Assembly: GCA_963565915.1 (NCBI GenBank)
Contig: OY751490.1
Location: 2,232,001 to 2,296,000, forward strand
DNA length: 64,000 nucleotides
Origin: Entoloma clypeatum
Lineage: Eukaryota > Basidiomycota > Agaricomycetes > Agaricales > Entolomataceae
Direction: 5' to 3'
Positions 32,401 through 39,505 of this stretch are shown in pieces (the first letter of the stretch is position 1; every line of letters starts with the position of its first letter). The position numbers were made by a program, and so were the translations under genes. The notes under the pieces were generated by a model. It did not search any database, had not been told where the DNA came from, and saw nothing but the letters and a program-made list of their open reading frames with translations.

Positions 32401-32931
32401 CAGGCACGAGAAGAAGCCAATGCAGTGCTGAAACAAGCACAGGATCAGATGAAGAAGACAGTTGACACACAGAGAAGTCCGTCTCGGAACTACCGTATCG
32501 GAGACAAGGTGTGGCTGGAAGGGACTAACATCAGGACCGATCGCCCCTCAAAGAAACTTGACGCACTCCGACATGGACCATTCAAAGTCCTAGAGAAGAA
32601 AGGAGCTAGCACGTACCTTCTTGATCTTCCGAAGACTTGGAAGATGATTCACCCTGTGTTCAACGAGACCCTGTTGTCACCATATCAAACTCCGAAGTAC
32701 GCCATCCAGAAAAAGAAACCAGCCCCTGATCCGATCATTGTCGAAGGACGAGAAGAGTACCATGTGTCTACGATCCTGGATTCTCAAAAGTTCCGCGGAA
32801 AGATCCAGTACCTCGTCCAGTGGGAAGGATATGGCCCAGAAGAGAACACATGGGAACCGTGAGCTAATGTTCAGAACACTCAAGATTTGATCTGTGATTT
32901 CCATCGGCAGAACCCGTCGCGTCCACAATAA
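29443..32931 (+). pseudogene. pol: Pol of Gy-B2, two stops and one deletion
   Basis: In the -1 frame to gag and open across its stop. It has the protease VDSGC motif, RT (YMDD), RNase H, integrase and chromodomain, as in Gy-B1. TGA at 30577-30579 (TSxGLFEP) and TGA at 32860-32862 (WEPxANVQ) both stand where Gy-B1 has CGA. Between DSIK and LRQELMFESHD, near 31642, about 50 residues present in Gy-B1 are missing, so the N-terminal part of the integrase region is shortened. The frame otherwise continues to TAA at 32929. Confidence 0.93.
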
Positions 32932-33053
32932 AAGACACCCATCGAAATCAGCAACAGCATCGACCTCATCAGTCAAAAACCCACTGAGTTCTCCGCTCTG
33001 TCTTCAATATAGCTACTCCATTCTTCCTCTATCTCTCCAACATCCTCCGCACC

Positions 33054-33416
33054 ATGTCCACCACCACCACCACATCCACTGAAACCAACCCCGCCATCAC
33101 TGCCCTCATGGGTGAAGCCCTCTCTATGAGAGACCAGATCCACGCGCTAGAAGCCTCACTCGCCGACATCCTGCATCGACAGATGCACATCCGCCTCCAT
33201 TCTTTATCCGACCTCCCCGTCACACCAACCCCCGAAGAAAAACAGATCCTCGGGAACTATACCCATATGCTGGTCATTGAAAACCGGCGCATCCGACTAG
33301 CCGTCCGGAGTCTCGAGCTCGCCGTCGCCATCAACAAAGAGCTCATAGACGATTGGAGCCTCAAGAAGAATGGCGCCTGGACAAACAACGACGATGCCAG
33401 AGGATGGGGACAATGA
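33054..33416 (+). CDS. ORF3 of Gy-B2: conserved small protein downstream of pol
   Basis: A 120-residue intact frame with an ATG, homologous to 6457-6822 of Gy-B1. The shared core is GEALSMRDQIHALE followed by ADILHRQMHI, then HSLSDLP, PEEK and ENRRIRLAVRSLEL. It has survived while gag and pol of this copy are broken, although the copy may simply be young. Predicted soluble and helical, with no membrane segment. Function unknown. Confidence 0.8.
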   Translation: MSTTTTTSTETNPAITALMGEALSMRDQIHALEASLADILHRQMHIRLHSLSDLPVTPTPEEKQILGNYTHMLVIENRRIRLAVRSLELAVAINKELIDDWSLKKNGAWTNNDDARGWGQ

Positions 33417-33434
33417 CTCTGTGAGGACACAGAG
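33417..33434 (+). other. Conserved hairpin between ORF3 and polypurine tract (Gy-B2)
   Basis: CTCTGTG-AGGA-CACAGAG starts at the base after the ORF3 TGA and is followed by the purine tract CTTGAGGAGGGG (33435-33446). The outer pair is C-G here and G-C in Gy-B1 (6436-6453). Confidence 0.6.
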
Positions 33435-33450
33435 CTTGAGGAGGGGAACA

Positions 33451-33838
33451 TGTTACGGACTTACCGGTTTGTATGTTACGCACTTTTCCCTTGCATTGTA
33501 CCTTCATCATTTCTTTGACTCATCAGACCGCTTACTCATTTACCTTTACTCTACCATTCTCCTTTAGTATACTTCGCTCCCGGGCTGACTCGCACTCCGC
33601 AGTAGAGATTACTCAGTCCGCAGTCATCTGACTCACTTCGCACTGCCTTTCTGCAGTTACTGACTCATCCGCACTGCCTTCCGCAGCTACTGACTCACTC
33701 ACTACCACTCGTAGCCAGTACTATATAAACCCCATGTACCATAGCTACATTCCTTAGATTTAGCAATCACTTTGTTCTTCGCCTTTCCACTTCCTGCATA
33801 CTCTGCCCGAACCTTGGAACGGTTTGTTAAGCATAACA
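33451..33838 (+). repeat. 3' LTR of Gy-B2
   Basis: 388 bp, TGTTACGG...CATAACA, preceded by a purine tract and followed by GCCAT. It has four TGACTCA motifs and a TATATAAA box as in the 5' copy. Confidence 0.93.
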
Positions 33839-35114
33839 GCCATCCCTAGGGCTTTTGCGTCGCGGTTGGTTTTCCCCTTGGTGCGGTTGGCGGTCTTGTC
33901 GTTGTTGTTGTTGTCATTGTCCTTCCCTGGGGCATTTGCGTCGTTATTGGCATTCTTCTCGGCATCGTCGTTGCCATCGTCCTTCCCTGAGACTTCTGCG
34001 TCGTAGTTGGTGTCCTCGTCACAGTCCCGGTTGTCGTCGTCCTTCCCTGAGGCTTTGTCAGTGTTTGAGTGGTCGTTGGGCTCGCCTGGGGCTTCTCCGT
34101 CGTCGTTGGCCGTTGTGTGGTCATCTATTTTGCCGGAGGTCTTGCTGTTGAGGGTCTTCCTGTTGTCGTTGGTGGCGGTCGTGGTCTCGTGTTTGCCTGG
34201 GCCATCACTGTCCTCCCCGGTGTCACCCAAGCCCTCCCTGTCTTTGGTGTCCTCCTCGTTGGTGTTGGCGTCGCCTGTGCCATCACCTCCCTCGTCTACA
34301 TCCTCCTTGCCTGCTCCATCGTCTCCGTCACCTTCTGATGCCGCGGCAGCCCCGTTGGTGTCGTTCGTGGGCTCTGAGCCGTCCCCGCGCTGGTCAATCT
34401 TGCTGATGTCGTGGGAGGCAAGTGGAGGAGTGTCTAGACGGCGTTGATGCCCAGTCAAAGGGAGGGAGGGGCATGGCGGCATGATGCTCGCCTTGGCAGA
34501 AGCAGTGCGTACGGGAGGGGCGATAGTGATCCCGCTTGCCTCCAACACCTGTTCGGTCCTGAAATATGATTGTAGTTAGCTATTGATTAAAAAAAGCGAA
34601 GAAAAAACTCACCTAGTGAGTTTTGCAGGGGGGGATGCAGCTGCATCTTGCTGGGCACACATTTCGGAGGTCTTCCTGTGTAAAAAAGAGAGCAAAGATT
34701 ATTAGGAATGAAAAAAGCGAAATAGAGACGGAAAACGTACTTGGGTGCTTTTTTCCTCCCTTTTTTCTCCTGCTTCTCCGGCCCTCCAGCGTCATTGTCG
34801 GTGGTCTTCTTCTTTTTTGCTTGCTGCACTTTGGTGTCAGTGGATGTCGTGGCCCGTTTGCGGGAGCTGCTGAGCTTCACTTGGGAGTCGGGGGCTTTGC
34901 GTGTGGCACTGCTATGAGTGCCGGTTGTTGCCGACCGTGTTTGCGGCATGGTCAGGGGCAGTTGTGGAGTAGTTGTGGGATTGGATGGAAGGTGGTTGGT
35001 GTTTACGTGGCAGTAGAACCGTGGGAGAACCGTGGGAGTCGAACGTTGGTCTTGTTGGGGCAGTGCTAACCCTAAACCCTACGGTGAGTGGCTAGTATAT
35101 ACGTTGAGAGGGTC

Positions 35115-35215
35115 TACCTAACACGATCAATTGGCTTAGTGGTTTCGGAGAGGTCACTTAAGTCCACATCTGCAGCCGGTTGCGAGTTCGAATCACTGTT
35201 CTTGCACACAACTTT
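35115..35215 (+). repeat. tRNA-like Pol III unit (possible SINE head)
   Basis: A perfect A-box TGGCTTAGTGG lies at 35132-35142 and a B-box-like GAGTTCGAATC at 35184-35194, with tRNA-like spacing. The flanks do not pair as an acceptor stem that I can see, so it is a tRNA-derived repeat rather than a tRNA gene. It lies inside the KDZ-type element between its gene and its right end. Confidence 0.5.
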
Positions 35216-35224
35216 TCCTGATAT

Positions 35225-35530
35225 TAAATAAGCAACGACAGTCCGAACAGTTGACGAGATTGGTCCGTATGCAGTCCTAATAGTACAATCTGTCCGAAGT
35301 TGTCTGATCAGTTTCCTAGTCTAATGAAATTCCTACCAAATTCCGAGATTCCGAGTTGTCTGACTCGGACTGTAGTCAGACTGGACTCAGACTGGAATTT
35401 GAAAAAAGTGCAGGAGTACCAGCCAAACTTCTGATCCTCCAGTCCGAGTTCAGTCTGACCAAATTCCTAGTACTCCGACTCGGACAACTCGGAATCTGAT
35501 CGGATCGGACTAGGAATAGGTGGGGGAGTG
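35225..35530 (-). repeat. Right terminal inverted repeat / TCGGA cluster
   Basis: Inverse counterpart of 17108-17425, ending AATAGGTGGGGGAGTG, with many TCCGA/TCGGA motifs over 300 bp. Confidence 0.65.
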
Positions 35531-36205
35531 TAATGTGCTCGAGTAGAGGTCCTTAGCTTGACCTAGGCAATTAACACTTACTTGTCTCAACCTTTCAACA
35601 CTCTCAAACTAAGTGCCTTGCAAGGACTTAGCTCAACTTGACCTGAACTTAGTTGTCCTCTTGAGGAGCTCACTGATCTTGAACAAGTCGTCCTACTGAG
35701 GGACTTGTGTGGAAACAGTATAAACCCATGTGACTAGGATCTTGTACCAATTGTAGGCTATCGCTGTAACAGAGTCCTTGACAATTGACATGTATGAATC
35801 GGCAGCTGCAACATCAACCTCAAAGAGATCAACCAAGGAACATGGATCATCATCTGATAAATCAACCTCAACCTCCTGAGCCCTGGTAGTAGCATTGCAC
35901 TTGCGAATTGGGGTTGGTGGAAGTCCTGCATTGCGAGGAGCAAGAGCAGTCTCGATGATATTGTTGCAGCATGACGTGTTGCGTGAAACATCCATTATAG
36001 CTTGTGTAAGGGCAAGGCCCTAGAGGAATAGAGAATGATTAAGGACAAGACCCTGGATGAATAGAGGATGGTTAATGATTGAAGATCTGTGGTATTCCTT
36101 TTTCATTTTTTCCAATTCACATTATCCCCCCATCACTCCGATACTCCTCCGACCTCCTCCAACACCACTCCGACATATCTCCGATCATAGGTTCCAACAT
36201 TCAAA
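35531..36205. other. Spacer with one unassigned minus-strand frame
   Basis: A 100-codon minus-strand frame at 35693-35995 (MDVSRNTSCC start, DLSDDDPCSLVDLFEVD) could be the end of a degraded gene, but I recognise no family. The remainder is CTCAAC/AAGG-rich with no coding signal. Confidence 0.3.
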
Positions 36206-36283
36206 CCCCCATCTGATAATAGACAGCTTCTTGGTCCCTTTGATCCCAACCTCTCTGATGCCCCCCTCGAAGTCCGATATGCT

Positions 36284-36537
36284 TTGCACCCATCCGATCC
36301 TTCCCATGTGCTCCACACTTTCCACCCGCTGTTTGCAGATAACCATGCCAAGATCTGTTGGTTCATGAAGAGTGGATGTGCTGCACGCTTTGCCAATTGT
36401 GTTATCCAACAAGAAGGTCGTCAGACCAGAGCTCTGAACTATCGGAGTTGGGACCCTCTGCACCTGTACCCAATTCCAATGATTCTGATCCTCCGACATC
36501 GAACCTCTTGTGGACTGCATTGGATTATCAACAATAG
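36284..36537 (+). pseudogene. Gypsy gag relic (Gy-C-like)
   Basis: A frame reads PLFADNHAKICWFMKSGCAA and then FANCVIQQE, matching FADDHARIYWALSFMKSGRAA and FADRVIRQE of the Gy-C1 gag (near 54870-54960), with a deletion of a few residues. It stops at the Gy-C LTR that begins at 36538. Confidence 0.65.
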
Positions 36538-36936
36538 TGTGTTCACTACTTATTCATTTACTTTACTTTACCTACTTTACTTTCTCCCCACCACCTCCAA
36601 CCTGCGACTGTGTTCTGCGTTGGAGTGCATGTCGGGACATGATTGATATCACCATGCATGCACTTCCAATGACCATGCATGTGTTCCCATCTCTACTCCC
36701 GATCATCCTCATATTTCAACATTCCTACTTACATTTCCAATTCTCATCGTCTATATAGCTACCCAGCCCTGCAGGGGAATACTTAGAACTTTCTCTTTGG
36801 ATCTCCCTTGCAAGGTGTGTCTTGTATTGTATGTTGTTGACTTCAATTTAACCTTTGGATCTCCCTTGCAAGTTGTCTGACGTCGGAGTTGCTTCGGAGC
36901 ACTTCGGAGTTGTTGGATCGTAAGGTCGCCCTTACA
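36538..36936 (+). repeat. Lone LTR of the Gy-C family
   Basis: TGTGTTCAC...GCCCTTACA; its last 140 bp match the start of Gy-C1 (54227-54368). It has a TATATAG box at 36752 and AGAACTTTCT at 36785-36794. There is no target duplication (AATAG on the left, GCTTG on the right), so it may be one end of a deleted element rather than a clean solo LTR. It truncates the Myb/SANT gene on its right. Confidence 0.75.
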
Positions 36937-37779
36937 GCTTGGGCACCTGTTGGAGCATGAGTAGATGCTGAAATATGGGAAGTCTTTGAAGGTGCACAGG
37001 CAAGAAGGATCATGGTAGCAGGTTGTTTGCAGGTGGATGATGGCATTGGTGTGAATGGTGTTTCCTAGAAAGTATGAGTAGGACAAAAGACAAAGTATAT
37101 AGAATGCAATTTTACTGGTATCTCATCATCGCCATCGCCATCACTGTTGCCATCATCATTGTCATCACCAGTGGGCTGACTAGGCTCCTCATCATCGGAA
37201 TCAGGCTCTGGGCATGGCAAGAGTCCTTGAGGTTCATCATCGCAGAAAGGATCCCCTTGAGAGGCATGGTAGACATGAGTGCCAGAAGTGGTTGATGGGG
37301 TGAGCTGGTTGAAAAGTTCCAAAATGTGCCAGCCACAATTTCTGAAGGGGCCACACCCTTTGTTATGTGCTGTGAACTTGTCCCAAGAACCCTGCTGGGT
37401 GGGGGTGATACTTGCTCCTGTCTCATCACTCCATGTCCAGCCTGAGTTTGAGCAGATTTTGCAGACAAGAAAATAGGTTTTCTTCAACTAAAAGAAAGTG
37501 TACATCAATAGATGTGTCATGGATAAGTTAAATAATACATACACCTCTGTATTTCACTTTGCAGGCATCAACAGTCTTGATAAACTTATTGGGGATGAGG
37601 TTGTAGATGTGCTCGGAGGTGGTGCAGAATTGAGGGGTCTTGAAGTTTTTACCATCACCAGCCTTGGAAGAATCATTGACAAGGGATTGAAGCAGAGCCA
37701 TCTCCTCTTCACGCCTTCAGTGAGCCCTTGAAAAAGTTGCCACGGCCTGTGCTGGCTGAGATGCATTTGGTGTGGGCAT
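36937..37779 (-). pseudogene. Myb/SANT-like (trihelix-type) DNA-binding protein, truncated
   Basis: Exon 1, 37779-37543 (ATG, MPTPNASQ); intron 37542-37488 (GTATGT...TAG); exon 2, 37487-37116; intron 37115-37065 (GTAAAA...TAG); exon 3 from 37064, cut by the LTR at 36937. The N-terminal domain reads REEEMALLQSL ... KTVDACKVKYRGLKKTY ... SGWTWSDETGASI ... WDKFTAHN ... PFRNCGW, the Myb_DNA-bind_3 pattern common in mushroom genomes and often found next to PIF/Harbinger transposases. An acidic Asp/Gly/Asn tract follows. A TGA at 37719-37717, just before REEEM, falls where this domain family usually has Trp. No nuclease gene was seen nearby. Confidence 0.7.
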
Positions 37780-38569
37780 GGTCTTGCAGATCGCACCAGG
37801 CAATAGCAAGAAAAGTGAAAAGAGAGCAACTGTCACACACAATCACACAAATCACCCATTGTCAGAGTCTTTCTGGATCCCTACTAAATATGGTAGCCTG
37901 GCAACAACCCACCCATTTCCACTGCCACCTGGTGATATTGCTGGACAGAGCCTATATACATTATTTTACCATGATAGAATTCCTGTAGATGATTAAGGAG
38001 TTGCAGTGTGTTTGTAACATGTTCTGAAGCCATGATGGACTGTGGTGACAATGTGAATATGAGGCAGATTCCAGAGCTTTCTGCAACTAGTTTCTGCCAT
38101 GATTAACTGATTAAAACCAGTTAAGAAAAGTTAATGAAAAACTTTCTCAGAGGTTAAACTTCAATAGATGCTAGACCAAAGTTGTTAACCTTAATCATAG
38201 GGTTAAGTTAATTTGAGTTTAGTTATGTTAAGTTAACATCAACTTGCAGTTGAGTAATGTGACTTCAAAACACTAGTTGATTGTGTCCCAGACTCTCACT
38301 GGGAGGCGCCCAAATTGGAAAGAAGACCTGTGAGAGGCTGGATATGAGACTAAACAATCATGTATGACAGGGTGGCGATGACTTTATCGGCAACAACAAC
38401 AACAACAGGGGTCACAAATCCAATGGGGAAGATATTGTTGCCGCACATAGGAAGAGAAATCATGCAACATGGGCTCCAAATGTGGATACACTACATCACC
38501 ATGCTAACGCCCAGGCTGTTGCAGATCTGGATGATGTCAACAAAGAGGATCATTGTTATGCTTAACAAA
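37780..38569. other. Spacer, no gene recognised
   Basis: Contains the region upstream of the Myb gene, AT-rich GTTAA-repeated sequence (38100-38260) and a short coding-like stretch near 38380-38560 (CAACAACAA run) with no recognisable protein. Confidence 0.35.
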
Positions 38570-38832
38570 TGTTGAAGTTCCACCTGGGTGCTAGCCACAG
38601 ATGTACTGAGCAACACAGCTACAGTGGAAGTACTCTACTCTACTGTTCTAGTCACTTACTTGGTTGAGAAGGTGGGGCTGGTGAGAGCGGTTGAGGCTGG
38701 TAAGAGCGATGGAGCTGGTTAAGAGTCAAGAGACAACTTGTTGATATTGATAGTTTCCTGGTCTTATATACCGTACTACTGTTTGTACCAACCAAATAAG
38801 TGTGTAATCGAAGATGTCTAAGGTCACGTGAT
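38570..38832 (-). repeat. Truncated Co-B family LTR
   Basis: The inverse of the Co-B LTR from its CA end (TGTTGAAGTTCC on this strand) to the CACGTGAT block. The last 50 or so bases with the AGATT repeats are missing where a tRNA-like sequence abuts. Confidence 0.85.
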
Positions 38833-38890
38833 TAAAGGATTCTTTTAACCAACTGAGCCACAAGACCATTATATTTCATTGCTCACAATC
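38833..38890 (-). repeat. tRNA-like A-box sequence, truncated by an LTR
   Basis: The minus strand reads GGTCTTGTGGCTCAGTTGG then TTAAAAG: a tRNA 5' half with a perfect A-box (38860-38849). The B-box half is missing where the LTR fragment begins. Either a SINE head or a split tRNA pseudogene. Confidence 0.5.
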
Positions 38891-38931
38891 ACTCTACATA
38901 CATCCCATTTTCCCACTTACTAAATAAGCAC

Positions 38932-39127
38932 ATGCCAGTTGTTTTTGACAAAAGGTGCGCATGTGCACTCCCTCCTGCCTCAATCGCAAGTAGACAGGTT
39001 ATATGTATAATCTATAAATATATTCTGGCCTTTTCACCACCTGTGCCCCTCATTGCAAGGTCAGCAATAGGTGGATGCGTTGTTTCGATGTTGGATGACG
39101 CACACATCAAACATGCCAAATACATGT
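38932..39127 (+). repeat. Repeat A, copy 3 (5' part)
   Basis: The CCTCATTGC...GCAATAGGTGGATGCGT and GTTGGATGACGC blocks match 14490-14590 of copy 2. It is interrupted at 39128 by Co-B1; the continuation is not in the window. Confidence 0.7.
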
Positions 39128-39435
39128 TGTTGAAGTTCCACCTGGGCGCTAGCCGCAGATGTACTGAGCAACACAGCTACAGTGGAAGTACTCTACTCTA
39201 CCGTTCTAGTCACTTACTTGGTTGAGAAGGGTGGGGCTGGTGAGAGCGGTTGAGGCTGGTAAGAGCGATGGAGCTGGTTAAGAGTCAAGAGACAATTTGT
39301 TGATATTGACAGTTTCCTGGTCTTATATACTGTACTACTGTTTGTACCAACCAAATAAGTGTGTAATTAAAGATGTCTAAGGTCACATGATATAATCTAA
39401 TCTAATCTAATCTACATGATGGAAAAGTTTCAACA
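39128..39435 (-). repeat. 3' LTR of Co-B1
   Basis: 308 bp, inverse orientation, TGTTGAA...TTCAACA. Diverged from the Co-B2 and Co-B3 LTRs at many sites; it has the ATCTAATCTAATCT microsatellite. Confidence 0.92.
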
Positions 39436-39505
39436 CCCCCCCACATTTAGTACATACTTCTAAATACATTTTTTCTTTTTCCCATATAGGTACTCTTTTC
39501 TTCGC

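Larger units (their letters stand above)
21453..33838 (+). mobile_element. Gy-B2: Ty3/gypsy chromovirus, carrying Co-A1
   Basis: LTRs 21453-21867 and 33451-33838, target duplication GCCAT at 21448-21452 and 33839-33843. Same family as Gy-B1: ORF1, gag, pol, ORF3, hairpin, purine tract. Co-A1 is inserted in ORF1. Gag has a large deletion, pol has stops and an internal deletion, while ORF3 is intact. Confidence 0.96.
19923..34949 (-). pseudogene. Unknown multi-exon gene split by Gy-B2
   Basis: Exons on the minus strand: 34949-34741; 34675-34613; 34558-33839 joined in frame to 21447-21332 when Gy-B2 and one GCCAT are removed; 21134-20677; 20627-19923. All introns have GT..AG ends (GTACGT, GTGAGT, GTAAGT, GTAAGT), and every junction keeps the frame. 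The N-terminus is basic (RKRATTST, AKKKK), the middle is a long Asp/Asn/Gly/Thr-rich tract with imperfect SGKDD repeats, then comes a globular part (YRKGKILLYTSNGDVRV, WDLRGEFDV) and a Lys-rich C-terminus resembling a nuclear localisation signal. I do not recognise the family. It lies in the same orientation as the KDZ-type gene, 62 bp upstream, so it may be an accessory gene of that element. The insertion breaks it. Confidence 0.65.
17108..35530 (-). mobile_element. Putative KDZ-type DNA transposon with two genes, interrupted by Gy-B2
   Basis: The left end CAGTCCCCCACCTATTCC is matched in inverse orientation at the right end (complement CACTCCCCCACCTATTCC). Both continue for about 300 bp rich in TCCGA/TCGGA motifs. 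Between them, on the minus strand, are a CxC5/CxC6-KDZ transposase gene and an unknown intron-containing gene. Removing Gy-B2 leaves about 6 kb. No clear target duplication was found, and the outermost bases differ at one position, so the ends may be off by a few bases. Assigning the genes and the inverted repeats to one element is inference from position. Confidence 0.55.

Noticed and set aside
33824..34447. Plus-strand frames rich in Ser/Leu/Val across 33.8-34.4 kb
   Set aside because: They are the antisense of the Asp/Asn/Gly-rich exon of the minus-strand gene, whose splice sites and frame continuity are convincing.
35132..35194. A complete tRNA gene
   Set aside because: A- and B-boxes are present, but I could not pair an acceptor stem or a convincing anticodon arm.
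36538..36936. Clean solo LTR from LTR-LTR recombination
   Set aside because: The flanking five bases differ (AATAG and GCTTG), and a gag relic of the same family abuts it, so a deletion or rearrangement is more likely.
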